A stretch of 64,000 nucleotides of DNA from Coriobacteriia bacterium (GTDB lineage: Bacteria > Actinomycetota > Coriobacteriia > Coriobacteriales > UMGS124). The position numbers were made by a program, and so were the translations under genes. The stretch covers positions 1-64,000 of the forward strand of contig JAGZEG010000012.1 of assembly GCA_018368455.1 (NCBI GenBank), written 5' to 3'. Positions 1-8,851 of this stretch are shown piece by piece (positions within the stretch are counted from its first letter, which is position 1; the number at the start of each line of letters is the position of its first letter). The notes under the pieces were generated by a model, which worked only from the letters and a program-made list of their open reading frames with translations, did no database searches and had not been told where the DNA came from.

Positions 1-519
1 CCTCGTCTCCTCATCGTATTTGACCCTGAGATCCGGCACGAGAACTGCCTCCCAACCCTTGTCTCCTTTAATGAGTCCAAGAATTGGGAGGCAGTTCACG
101 ATGGGTCTCGCCCCCTTTTTTGCTGCGCGCCGGCCTACGAGGCCTGGACCCGCGGCGCCTTTGCACAGCGAGCACCGCTCTGTGGCCAGGAATCGCGCGC
201 ATGTATGGGCACCATCCGACCTCCCGAAGCCGAAGGCGTCGCGAACCGACAAAACCGCAGGTCGCGCCTTTCGCGGAGCGCTCCCTCTCAGACGAGGGGC
301 ATTCACAGCTCGGCTTTTTGGCCGCGAATAGAGCACCAGCGTGCAGGGAGGCAGCGCGCAGGCACCAGACGCTTCTCCACAACGATGGAGGTTCGGCGGG
401 GGCCGCACATCGCATCGGGGAGAAGTGGACAGCCTGGGTAAAAACGAGCGCACGTACACCGGGAGAACAGGCGCGCCACACGGGCCGCCAAAGACGCGGC
501 CAGTGGGAGGCGCGTGCGC
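1..519. other. Intergenic region at the left edge with a perfect inverted repeat
   Basis: No convincing gene is seen before the first ABC transporter. Positions 42-55 (GAACTGCCTCCCAA) and 84-97 (TTGGGAGGCAGTTC) form a perfect 14-bp inverted repeat with a 28-nt loop. A CCCCCTTTTTT tract follows at about 112-122, so the hairpin may be part of a terminator for a gene to the left of the window. The rest (about 180-500) is GC-rich and contains an AAAACCGCAGGT motif near 230 that recurs in other intergenic elements of this window. The exporter's ribosome-binding site GGGAGG lies at 505-510. Confidence 0.5.
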
Positions 520-2871
520 ATGCGCATCGTTCGGTATCTGAAGCAGTGCTGGGTCGCAGCGCTTACGATCGTCGCCCTGCTCATCTTGCAGGCCTTTTGC
601 GACCTGTCGTTGCCGCGCTACACGTCCGACATCGTTGACGTCGGCATTCAACAATCGGGCATCGAGCATGCCGCCACCGACGAGATGAGCCAGACGACGT
701 TCGAGGCCGTCGCCATGATGGTGAGTCCCGATGACGAGGCAACGCTGTGCTCCGCCTACGTCTGGGACGAAAGCTCCTCCACCTACAGGCTCACTGACGA
801 GGGGCGCGACACCATAGAAGTGCTCGACACCATCGTCGCGTTCCCGCTTGCCGTCACTCACTACGCTGACCTTGCCAGCAATCTGGACACCGGGGGCGAG
901 CCGGCGGCAACCGAAGACTCCGCCATCGATCCCTCCGCGTTTGACGTCGCACGCACGCTTGAGGCCTACGAGGCGGGCGTCGTCTCCAAGGACGACATTC
1001 GCGCAGGGCTCGACGAGGCCCGCTCCGCCCTCGGTGGCGCCAGCGACAGCATCGTCGCTCAGATGGGCATAGCCGCAGCCCGCGTCGAATACGAGCAGCT
1101 CGGCTACGACCTAGGTGCCATGCAGATGCGCTACCTGCTCCTCTGCGGCGCCAAGATGCTCGGGCTCACGCTGCTCGGCGCCATCGTCGCCGTCGGCGTC
1201 GGTCTGCTCGCATCACGCAGCGCCGCCAAGATCGCCCGCAGTCTGCGCCAGCAGCTCTTTGAGCGCGTCGTGCACTTCTCCGACGCCGAGGTTCAGGCGT
1301 TCTCGGCAGCCTCGCTCATCACGCGCGGCACAAACGACATCCAGCAGATTCAGATGACGGTCGTCATGCTGCTGCGCATGGTGCTGTACGCGCCCATCCT
1401 CGCCATCGGCGGCATCATCATGATCTCGACGACAGACGTCTCCATGAGCTGGGTCATCGCGCTGGCCGTCGTCGTGCTGTTCATCGTCATCGCCATCCTG
1501 TTCGCCGTAGCCATGCCCAAGTTCAAGGCCATGCAGCGCCTCATCGACCGTGTGAACCTCGTCGCGCGCGAGATGCTCACCGGCCTGCCCGTCATTCGTG
1601 CGTTCGACCGCCAGCAGTTCGAGGCGCAGCGCTTCGAGACGGCGAACCGTGAGCTCATGGGCACGCAGCTGTTCACGAACCGCGCCATGACGTTCATGAT
1701 GCCGGCGATGATGCTCATCATGAACGGCGTTTCCGTGCTCATCGTATGGGTCGGTGGCCACGCCATCGACGCCGGCACAATGCAGACCGGCGACATGATC
1801 GCGTTCCTTACGTACGCGATGGTCATCATCATGGGCTTCCTGATGATCGGCATGATCTCCGTCATGCTCCCGCGCGCCGACGTGGCGGCCGGGCGCGTCG
1901 ACGAGGTGCTCGCCACGTCGTCAAGCATCGCAGACCCCGCCGCCCCGCGCGACGTCGAGCTGGGCCGGGAGGCCGGGGCGCGCATCGCCTTCGAGGACGT
2001 GACGTTCCGCTATCCCGAGGCGAGCGCGGGGTCGGAAGACGGGGCCTCAAAGCGGGGGTCGCGCGCCGAGCGGGCAGCAGGCGCCGGCGCTTCGCAGGCA
2101 CACGAGGCGGGCGAGGCGGCCCTGTCACACGTGAGCTTCGTGGCGGAGCCGGGCACGACGCTGGCCGTCATCGGCTCGACGGGCTCTGGCAAGTCAACGC
2201 TCATCAAGCTCATCGAGCGCTTCTACGACGCATCGGAGGGCCGCGTCACCATCGACGGCATCGACGTGCGCGAGCTGTCCCAGCATGCCCTGCGCTCCCA
2301 GATCGGCTACGTGCCTCAGCAAGCGTTCCTGTTCTCGGGTACCATCGGCTCGGCCATCGCCTACGCCGACCCCACCATGGGCGTCGAGCGCATCGAGAAG
2401 GCCGCCGACATCGCCCAGGCGTCCGAGTTCATCGCCGAGCGCGAGCAGGGCATGGACACGCCCATATCCCAGGGCGGCACGAACGTCTCGGGCGGCCAGC
2501 GCCAGCGCCTCGCCATCGCGCGCGCCATCGCCAGCGACGCCCGCGTGCTGCTGTTCGACGACAGCTTCTCCGCGCTCGACTACAAGACGGACGCCGCCCT
2601 GCGCCGCGCGCTGCGCACGGAGCTCGCCGGCCGGACGCTCATCATCGTGGCACAGCGCATCTCAACCGTGCTCGACGCCGACGAGATCGTCGTGCTCGAC
2701 GAGGGTCGCATGGTAGGCCGCGGCACCCACGCCGAGTTGCTGCGTACCTGCGAGGAATACCGCGAGATCGCGCAGTCTCAGCTCTCGGAAGAGGAGCTTG
2801 CCGCATCGCTCGGCGATGCAACCAACACGGCCGCAGATGGCTTAGCTGCGAAGGGAGGCGATGCCCGATGA
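520..2871 (+). CDS. ABC exporter half-transporter, degenerate-site subunit (membrane domain plus ATPase)
   Basis: Predicted half of a heterodimeric type IV ABC exporter, 783 residues, in the cytoplasmic membrane. After the first membrane helix an unusually long extracytoplasmic segment of roughly 150 residues precedes the second. The ATPase domain has Walker A GSTGSGKST near residue 552 and signature VSGGQ near 655. Walker B ends in FDD rather than DE, and the H-loop histidine is replaced by glutamine (AQRIST, residue 712). Loss of both residues is the hallmark of the non-catalytic site in TM287/288-type heterodimers. ATG at 520 was chosen over GTG at 514 because GGAGG ends 9 nt upstream of it. 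The stop overlaps the next start (ATGA), so the two subunits are co-translated. The substrate is unknown; multidrug export is usual for the family. Confidence 0.9.
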   Translation: MRIVRYLKQCWVAALTIVALLILQAFCDLSLPRYTSDIVDVGIQQSGIEHAATDEMSQTTFEAVAMMVSPDDEATLCSAYVWDESSSTYRLTDEGRDTIEVLDTIVAFPLAVTHYADLASNLDTGGEPAATEDSAIDPSAFDVARTLEAYEAGVVSKDDIRAGLDEARSALGGASDSIVAQMGIAAARVEYEQLGYDLGAMQMRYLLLCGAKMLGLTLLGAIVAVGVGLLASRSAAKIARSLRQQLFERVVHFSDAEVQAFSAASLITRGTNDIQQIQMTVVMLLRMVLYAPILAIGGIIMISTTDVSMSWVIALAVVVLFIVIAILFAVAMPKFKAMQRLIDRVNLVAREMLTGLPVIRAFDRQQFEAQRFETANRELMGTQLFTNRAMTFMMPAMMLIMNGVSVLIVWVGGHAIDAGTMQTGDMIAFLTYAMVIIMGFLMIGMISVMLPRADVAAGRVDEVLATSSSIADPAAPRDVELGREAGARIAFEDVTFRYPEASAGSEDGASKRGSRAERAAGAGASQAHEAGEAALSHVSFVAEPGTTLAVIGSTGSGKSTLIKLIERFYDASEGRVTIDGIDVRELSQHALRSQIGYVPQQAFLFSGTIGSAIAYADPTMGVERIEKAADIAQASEFIAEREQGMDTPISQGGTNVSGGQRQRLAIARAIASDARVLLFDDSFSALDYKTDAALRRALRTELAGRTLIIVAQRISTVLDADEIVVLDEGRMVGRGTHAELLRTCEEYREIAQSQLSEEELAASLGDATNTAADGLAAKGGDAR

Positions 2872-4745
2872 GCAGCCAGGACACAAAGCGCACCACCGGC
2901 GCGGGACGCCCTCGCCGCGGGCCCATGGGCCACGGAGGCCCCGGCATGATGCCCGTCGAGAAGGCGAAGGACTTCAAGGGCACGGCGCGTCGCACGTTCG
3001 CGTATCTCGGCCAGTTCAGGGTGCAGCTCGTCGTCGCCATCGCATTCGCTATCGGCGCGTGCGTGTTCAACGTCATCGGTCCTCGCGTGCTCTCCACGGC
3101 CACGACGGAGCTGTTCAACGGTATCTCCGCCAAGATCACCGGCACGGGCGGCATCGACTTCTCGGCCGTTGCCCGCATCCTGCTCATGACGCTCGGCCTG
3201 TACGCCATCTCGGCCGCCTGCCAGTTCGTGCAGGGCTGGATGATGACGTCCGTGTCGCAGCGCACGTGCTACCGCCTGCGCCGCGACATCACGCAGAAAA
3301 TAGACCGCATGCCGATGGGCTACTTCGAGGGCACGTCTACGGGCGACGTCCTGTCGCGCATCACCAACGACGTCGACACGCTGGGCCAGAGCCTCAACCA
3401 GGGCGTGACGCAGCTGGTGACGAGCGCCGTGACCATCGTGGGCGTGCTTGCGATGATGCTGACGATCAGCCCGCTCATGACGCTCGTGACGCTCGTCATC
3501 CTGCCAGTGTCGGCGCTGCTCACGGCAACGGTCGTCAAGCGCTCCCAGCGCTACTTCCGCCAGCAGCAGGAGACGTTGGGCGCCATCAATAGCCAGGTTG
3601 AGGAGACGTTCTCGGGCCAGGCCGTCGTGCGCGCATTCGGGCAGGAACAGCGCAGCGTCGCGGCGTTCGCGGCCACGAACGAGCGCCTGTACGAGAGTGC
3701 GTGGAAGTCCCAGTTCCTCTCCGGGCTCATGATGCCGCTGATGAACCTCGTCGCCAACTTGGGGTATGTCGCCGTCGCCATCCTGGGCAGCGCCCTCGCC
3801 GTGCGCGGCGTCATCACCGTCGGCGACATCCAGGCATTCATCCAGTACGTCAAGAACTTCACGCAGCCCATCACGCAGCTCGCGCAGGTCTCCAACGTGC
3901 TGCAGATGATGATGGCCGCCGCCGAGCGCATATTCTCGTTCCTTAACGAGCCCGAGGAGACCGACGCCTACGACGTCGCGAGCGCGGCAAATCAGCCGGC
4001 CAACGATGTACGCGAGGCCCGCGTGGAGTTCGATCACGTCAGCTTTGGGTACACGCCGGAACGCCTCGTTATCCATGACTTCTCTGCGCAGGTGGAGCCT
4101 GGCAGCACTGTTGCCCTCGTCGGCCCCACGGGCGCCGGCAAAACGACGATGGTCAAGCTGCTCATGCGCTTCTATGACGTCAGCGGCGGCGCCATCCGCA
4201 TCGACGGTCGCGACGTGCGCGACTTTGACCGCAGCGATCTGCGCAGCCTGTTCGGCATGGTGCTGCAGGACACGTGGCTGTTCAAGGGAAGCATTCGCGA
4301 GAACATCCGCTACGGGCGTCTCGACGCCAGCGACGAAGAGGTCGAAGCCGCGGCAAAGGCGGCGTTCGCGCACCACTTCATCATGACGTTGCCCGAGGGG
4401 TACGAGACGCAGATCAACGAGGACGCGAGCAACATCAGCCAGGGACAGCGCCAGCTGCTCACGATAGCCCGCGCCATCCTGGCCGATCGACGGATGCTCA
4501 TCCTCGACGAGGCCACGAGCTCGGTGGACACGCGCACCGAGGAGCGCATCCAGGCGGCCATGGACAACCTGATGCGCGGGCGCACGAGCTTCGTCATCGC
4601 ACACCGTCTCTCGACGATCCGCAACGCCGACCTCATCCTCGTGATGCGCGAGGGCGACATCATCGAGCAGGGCACCCACGACGAGCTGCTCGCGGCCGGC
4701 GGCTTCTACGCCGACCTCTACCGCTCGCAGTTCGCGGAGAGCTAA
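2868..4745 (+). CDS. ABC exporter half-transporter, catalytic-site subunit
   Basis: Partner of the upstream gene, 625 residues, starting at the ATG of an ATGA overlap with GGGAGG about 9 nt upstream. A Gly/Arg/Pro-rich N-terminus (about 30 residues) precedes six membrane helices. The ATPase domain has Walker A GPTGAGKTT near residue 419, signature ISQGQ, Walker B LILDEATSSVD with the catalytic glutamate, and an intact H-loop (AHRLST). This is the complementary pattern expected for the hydrolysing subunit of a heterodimeric exporter. The reading frame stays open far upstream inside the first gene, but that part is a shadow of it. A 13-bp perfect hairpin follows directly after the stop. Confidence 0.92.
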   Translation: MSSQDTKRTTGAGRPRRGPMGHGGPGMMPVEKAKDFKGTARRTFAYLGQFRVQLVVAIAFAIGACVFNVIGPRVLSTATTELFNGISAKITGTGGIDFSAVARILLMTLGLYAISAACQFVQGWMMTSVSQRTCYRLRRDITQKIDRMPMGYFEGTSTGDVLSRITNDVDTLGQSLNQGVTQLVTSAVTIVGVLAMMLTISPLMTLVTLVILPVSALLTATVVKRSQRYFRQQQETLGAINSQVEETFSGQAVVRAFGQEQRSVAAFAATNERLYESAWKSQFLSGLMMPLMNLVANLGYVAVAILGSALAVRGVITVGDIQAFIQYVKNFTQPITQLAQVSNVLQMMMAAAERIFSFLNEPEETDAYDVASAANQPANDVREARVEFDHVSFGYTPERLVIHDFSAQVEPGSTVALVGPTGAGKTTMVKLLMRFYDVSGGAIRIDGRDVRDFDRSDLRSLFGMVLQDTWLFKGSIRENIRYGRLDASDEEVEAAAKAAFAHHFIMTLPEGYETQINEDASNISQGQRQLLTIARAILADRRMLILDEATSSVDTRTEERIQAAMDNLMRGRTSFVIAHRLSTIRNADLILVMREGDIIEQGTHDELLAAGGFYADLYRSQFAES

Positions 4746-4751
4746 GTTGCG

Positions 4752-4791
4752 GGGGGCAACGGCCGAACAGACAAGCAAGGCCGTTGCCCCC
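4752..4791 (+). terminator. GC-rich terminator-like hairpin after the ABC exporter pair
   Basis: GGGGGCAACGGCC (4752-4764) pairs perfectly with GGCCGTTGCCCCC (4779-4791) across a 14-nt loop, 6 nt after the stop codon. No T-tract follows, so it may act as an mRNA 3' stabiliser or a U-less terminator. Confidence 0.6.
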
Positions 4792-4889
4792 TACCTCACG
4801 AGCGCCAACACCTCTTCAACATCAATGCAGCACACAGGTGAGTAGCGTGCTAGTCCCCGATCGCGCGTGATGAGCCTCCGCGCCGGGAG
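4791..4889 (-). pseudogene. Possible remnant of a PIN-domain (VapC-like) C-terminus
   Basis: The minus strand encodes about 32 residues ending in a stop. They contain LITRDRG followed by PV, I, and EEVLALV. PIN-domain toxins commonly end with an (I/L)(V/I)TRD...F/A...P(V/I)..(P/D)EE(F/V)LAL pattern, so this could be the last strand and helix of a decayed VapC-like nuclease. No upstream part of the domain or antitoxin is recognisable in any frame. The match is short and could be chance. Confidence 0.25.
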
Positions 4890-5363
4890 CCCCCGGGCCG
4901 ACAGCCTCCTCTGCACAGAAACGCCCTCTTGTGCATATCTCTTGCCACGGCGTTGTTTATTTTGCCCGTCGAGTGAATGATTCTCGGTAACTATGTGCAG
5001 CATGCGCCCCCCTCTTTCCGCACTACCCTGCGGTTTTACCCGCCAGCCATCCGCGCCGGGCAGCAAACTGCTCCCAGCCCGCCAAAGAAATCTGCACTCG
5101 ACGCTCGTTTTGCGCACGCCAACCCGAAGAAACATGCACTCGGCCCGTTTTTGCGCGCCAGCCCCAAAACGCGTGGCAGAACCAGCCATCCCCATAAGCC
5201 CCGTGCCATCGAAGCTGTGGATTGCGCCAACGCGGCCGCGCAGGGGCGTCACATAGCCGATAATCGCGGGCAAACAATCGAGGGACGGCGGCCGGCGACG
5301 GCGCAACGGGCCCACATGGCCGCCCGTGAGAAACCCCGGCCCACGGAGAAGGGACTCACCACC
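4792..5363. repeat. Long intergenic region with two tandem imperfect ~42-bp units
   Basis: This 570-bp gap precedes the hydratase gene. At about 5080-5175 two similar units follow each other. Each has an AAGAAA(T/C)(A/C)TGCACTCG core followed by a G+T-rich CCCGTTTT(T)GCGC segment, and a third partial unit (GCCAGCCCCAAAACGCG) follows. Upstream, near 5027-5040, is CCCTGCGGTTTTACC, whose complement (GGTAAAACCGCAGGG) resembles the central motif of other intergenic palindromes here. No gene is supported; the open frame running through it from 4977 lacks coding character before 5364. Confidence 0.5.
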
Positions 5364-7712
5364 ATGGTCACGCTCTACGACGGCGGGGTCTACCTGCTCG
5401 ATGGCACGCAGATCATCCCGGAGGCCGACGCGCCCCAGATCGCGGCGCGCGACGGCCTCGCGCTCGACAAGGAGCAGGCCCGCACCGGCACCATCGCCTA
5501 CTCCATCCTCAAGGCGCACAACACCTCGGACGACATGGCCCGCCTCAAGCTGCGCTTCGATGCGATGGCCTCGCACGACATCACGTACGTCGGCATTATC
5601 CAAACAGCCAAGGCCTCGGGCATGGAACGCTTCCCGCTGCCCTACGTGCTCACGAACTGCCACAACTCCCTGTGTGCCGTCGGCGGCACCATCAACGAGG
5701 ACGACCACGTCTTCGGCCTGTCCGCCGCGCGCAAGTATGGCGGCATCTTCGTCCCGCCGCACATCGCCGTCATCCATTCGTTCATGCGTGAGATGTTCGC
5801 CGGCTGCGGCAAGATGATCCTGGGCTCCGACTCGCACACCCGCTACGGCGCGCTGGGTACGATGGCCATCGGCGAGGGTGGCGGCGAGCTCGTCAAGCAG
5901 CTGCTGCGCGACACGTATGACGTCGCCTATCCCGGCGTCGTGGCCATCTACCTCGAAGGGGCGCCCCAGCCCGGCGTCGGCCCGCACGACGTGGCCCTCG
6001 CTATCATCCGCGCCGTATTCGCCAGCGGCTACGTCAAGAACAAGGTCATGGAGTTCGTCGGCCCCGGCATCGCATCCATGAACTGTGACTACCGCAACGG
6101 CGTCGACGTCATGACGACGGAGACGACGTGCCTGTCCTCCATCTGGCGCACCGACGACGCCACGCGCGCCTTCCTCTCCGAGCACGGTCGCGAGGGCGAA
6201 TACCGCCAGCTCGACCCGGCGCCGCTCGCCTACTACGACGGCTGCGTGCGCGTCGACCTATCGAGCGTCAAACCGATGATCGCCCTGCCGTTCCACCCCT
6301 CGAACGGTTTCGAGATCGACGAGCTAAATGCCAACCTGGGCGACATCCTGCGCGAGGTAGAGCTCGAGGCGCAGCGCATCGGCGGCGGGCGTGCGACGCT
6401 CAGCCTCACGGACAAGATCCGCCCCGACGGCAAGCTGCAGGTGCAGCAGGGCGTCATCGCCGGTTGCGCGGGCGGCAACTTCTGCAACGTCATCCAGGCG
6501 GCCCGGGCGCTCAAGGGCAAGAGCTGCGGCGCCGGCGAGTTCGCGCTGTCGGTTTACCCCACGTCACAGCCGGTGTTCCTCGAGCTGGCGCGTCAGGGCG
6601 CCGTCTATGATCTCATGGAGGCCGGCGCCATCGTGCGCACGGCGTTCTGCGGCCCGTGCTTCGGCGCCGGCGACACGCCCGCCAACAACGGGCTGTCCAT
6701 CCGTCACACGACGCGCAACTTCCCGAACCGCGAGGGCTCCAAGCCCGGAAACGGCCAGCTCACGGGCGTCGCACTGATGGACGCGCGCTCCATTGCGGCC
6801 ACGGCGGCCAACGGCGGCGTGCTCACGGCGGCAACGGAGCTGCCCGAGAGCGTCTGGGACGAGGACTGCGCGTACACGTTCGACCGCTCCGTGTATGAGA
6901 AGCGCTGCTACTTCGGGTTCGAGAAGGCGCAGACCGACACCGAGCTCGTCTACGGGCCCAACATCAAGGACTGGCCTGCCATGGAGCCGCTGGCCAACGA
7001 CATCCTGCTGCGCGTGTGCTCGAAGATCCTCGATGACGTGACGACGACCGACGAGCTCATCCCCTCAGGCGAGACATCGTCGTACCGCTCCAACCCGCTG
7101 GGCCTGGCCGAGTTCACGCTGTCGCGGCGCGACCCGGAGTACGTCGGGCGCTCCAAGGCCGTCGACGCCATCGAGAAAGCGCGCCTGGCTGGGACGCCGT
7201 TGGCGCAGGCAGAGCCTGAGCTGTCGGACGTGTTCGCGGCGCTACGCGATGCGGGTGCGCTGAAAGCCGACACCGATGAGCAGGCCGTGGAGGTCGGCAG
7301 CATGGTATACGCGCGCAAGCCCGGCGACGGGTCGGCCCGCGAGCAGGCAGCGAGCTGCCAGCGCGTCATCGGCGGCCTGGCGAACATCGTGCGCGAGTAC
7401 GCGACGAAGCGCTACCGCTCCAACGTCATGAACTGGGGCATGGTGCCGTTCCAGCTCGACGCCGACGAGCCGCCGTTCGAGGTCGGCGACTACGTGTTCG
7501 TGCCCGGCATCCGCGCAGCCCTCGACGGCGACCTCTCCGACGTGCCGGCGTACGTCGTGCATATGGGATCGGCCAATGCCACGGGGGCGCGTCCCGTCGC
7601 CGACGTCGAGGAGATCCACCTGTACGTGGCAGACATGACGCCCGAAGAACGCGAGATCGTGAAGGCTGGTTGTCTCATCAACTACAACCGTAACCGCGCT
7701 CAGAGGGCCTAG
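5364..7712 (+). CDS. Aconitase-superfamily hydratase, YbhJ-like
   Basis: Predicted [4Fe-4S]-dependent (de)hydratase of 782 residues. It has the aconitase motifs GSDSHTRYG, cysteines in GCAGGNFCNV and AFCGPCFGAGD, and the substrate-binding RNFPNREGSK loop. A separate C-terminal swivel-type domain ends near VHMGSANATGARP and INYNRNRAQ. Overall architecture resembles E. coli YbhJ, an aconitase paralogue of unknown substrate, rather than AcnA/B or LeuCD. The start is ATG 5364 (MVTLYDGG), preceded by GGAGAAGGGA. Earlier in-frame ATGs at 4977 and 5316 lack such a site. The gene stands alone with a strong terminator after it, so context does not reveal the substrate. Confidence 0.85.
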   Translation: MVTLYDGGVYLLDGTQIIPEADAPQIAARDGLALDKEQARTGTIAYSILKAHNTSDDMARLKLRFDAMASHDITYVGIIQTAKASGMERFPLPYVLTNCHNSLCAVGGTINEDDHVFGLSAARKYGGIFVPPHIAVIHSFMREMFAGCGKMILGSDSHTRYGALGTMAIGEGGGELVKQLLRDTYDVAYPGVVAIYLEGAPQPGVGPHDVALAIIRAVFASGYVKNKVMEFVGPGIASMNCDYRNGVDVMTTETTCLSSIWRTDDATRAFLSEHGREGEYRQLDPAPLAYYDGCVRVDLSSVKPMIALPFHPSNGFEIDELNANLGDILREVELEAQRIGGGRATLSLTDKIRPDGKLQVQQGVIAGCAGGNFCNVIQAARALKGKSCGAGEFALSVYPTSQPVFLELARQGAVYDLMEAGAIVRTAFCGPCFGAGDTPANNGLSIRHTTRNFPNREGSKPGNGQLTGVALMDARSIAATAANGGVLTAATELPESVWDEDCAYTFDRSVYEKRCYFGFEKAQTDTELVYGPNIKDWPAMEPLANDILLRVCSKILDDVTTTDELIPSGETSSYRSNPLGLAEFTLSRRDPEYVGRSKAVDAIEKARLAGTPLAQAEPELSDVFAALRDAGALKADTDEQAVEVGSMVYARKPGDGSAREQAASCQRVIGGLANIVREYATKRYRSNVMNWGMVPFQLDADEPPFEVGDYVFVPGIRAALDGDLSDVPAYVVHMGSANATGARPVADVEEIHLYVADMTPEEREIVKAGCLINYNRNRAQRA

Positions 7713-7747
7713 AAACGCAGGGTTTCCAAACAGACCAGGATTGACAG

Positions 7748-7783
7748 GAGGGGGCGGGCCGCATGACCCGCCCCCTCTTTTTT
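7748..7783 (+). terminator. Intrinsic terminator of the hydratase gene
   Basis: GAGGGGGCGGG (7748-7758) pairs with CCCGCCCCCTC (7767-7777) over an 8-nt loop and is followed by six T residues (7778-7783). It sits 35 nt after the hydratase stop. Confidence 0.93.
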
Positions 7784-7824
7784 GCGTATCCCGGCTGACG
7801 GCGTGCGGGATATCGTGGCCCCCT

Positions 7825-8119
7825 GCTAAGAAACGCCGGTTTGGCGACCGCGTGAGCATCCTCTTGCTATAAAACGCCGGTTTGGCGATACCCGTTAGAA
7901 CCTCCCGCTAAAAAACGCCGGTTTGGCGATCGCCCAGATACGCGCGCGAAGCCCACGCCTGTTGCCCACAGGCTTCCCACCTCGTGTTTTGCCGAAAGCC
8001 CGACGATAAGTCAAAGCAGAGAACAGCGAAAAGGGCCCTCCTTCGCCCAAGCGCATCACCAAACTGGCGTTTCTTAACAAGCTTCTCTTTTCGGGCTCGC
8101 CAAAGCGGCATTTCTTAGC
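7825..8119. repeat. 23-bp unit with exact 41-bp period: three direct and two inverted copies
   Basis: Copies beginning GCTA(A/T)(G/A)AAACGCC and ending GGTTTGGCGA lie at 7825-7847, 7866-7888 and 7907-7929. Each starts exactly 41 bp after the previous one, with unrelated 18-nt spacers. Two copies in the opposite orientation (ending TTTCTTA(A/G)C) lie at 8056-8078 and 8097-8119, again 41 bp apart. Each unit holds an imperfect CGCC...GGCG dyad. The five copies flank about 125 bp that includes a GCCTG/CAGGC hairpin. The whole array fills the convergent gap between the hydratase and the FMN reductase genes. Two or more arms could pair into a long hairpin in RNA. Confidence 0.85.
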
Positions 8120-8203
8120 AAAATCCGTCTTGCCGCAACCGCACGATTCGCCGAGCGCATGCGCCCCCGCCTCCACGGGGTGACCCCGAGCCCGCACGCC
8201 CAC

Positions 8204-8755
8204 TTACTTCGCGAGTAGGGCATCCGCCTGCGCGGCGAGCTGGGCACGCGTTTCGTCGGATACGGCGAGCTTTCCGGTCGTAAACGCCTCGCGGTCGAGG
8301 TTCGTGCCCGTGCGCTCGTCCAGAACGTCAGCGCGCAGGAAACCGAGCAGGCCCGCAAGCTCGTCGAGCACGAACTTCGCGCCCGAACCACCTGCGGCGC
8401 CAGCCAGAGCGACTGGCTTGCCCACCAGGCACGAAGGCGTCTCGAAGTCGAAAGGCTTAACAGGGCGGCTCAGCCAGTCGATCGCGTTCTTGAGAGCGCC
8501 CGGCACGCCGTGGTTGTACTCGGGCGTGAAGATCCACAGCGCATCGGCCGCCGCCACCTGCTCGCGAATACGCGCGACAGGGGCCGGCGCGGGATACTCG
8601 ATGTCCTGGTTGACGAACGGCACATCAGCGTAGTCGAGCACGGCGATGTCGGCGCGGTCGCCGATGACCTCGCGAGCGACATCGGAGAGCTGCTGCTGGA
8701 AGCCGTTCTTGCGCAGAGAACCAACAACGAACAGGATGGTCTTCTTCTCGGGCAT
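8204..8755 (-). CDS. NAD(P)H-dependent FMN reductase
   Basis: Flavodoxin-fold cytosolic oxidoreductase of 183 residues in the NADPH-dependent FMN reductase family (SsuE/ChrR/YieF-like). It shows the FMN-phosphate loop GSLRKNGFQQQL near the N-terminus and the signature TPEYNHGVPGALKNAIDWLSRP in mid-protein (residues split here for reading: TPEYNHG, then AIDWLSRP). Family members reduce quinones, chromate or free flavin using NAD(P)H. The start is MPEKK at 8755, with GAAAGGAAA just upstream; a longer reading frame begins at 8803 but lacks such a site. It is divergent from a LysR regulator, its likely controller. Confidence 0.88.
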   Translation of the reverse strand: MPEKKTILFVVGSLRKNGFQQQLSDVAREVIGDRADIAVLDYADVPFVNQDIEYPAPAPVARIREQVAAADALWIFTPEYNHGVPGALKNAIDWLSRPVKPFDFETPSCLVGKPVALAGAAGGSGAKFVLDELAGLLGFLRADVLDERTGTNLDREAFTTGKLAVSDETRAQLAAQADALLAK

Positions 8756-8851
8756 GGCGGATTTCCTTTCAGTAGTTGGGCAGTAGCACAGGCGTGTGCC
8801 CAAAAGTGCGACGAGGCTGTCGTACGCCGGCTTATTCCCCTTTGATCAGCC

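Noticed and set aside
2778..4778. Long antisense reading frame opposite the second ABC subunit
   Set aside because: His/Asp/Glu/Arg-rich translation typical of the antisense frame of a high-GC gene; the plus strand encodes a complete ABC exporter subunit.
4977..5363. N-terminal extension of the hydratase
   Set aside because: Translates the tandem repeats, has no ribosome-binding site, and homologues start near MVTLYDGG.
7825..7929. CRISPR-like pattern (three 23-bp repeats with 18-nt spacers)
   Set aside because: Spacers are too short for known types, there are inverted copies nearby, a related single copy exists elsewhere, and no cas gene is present.
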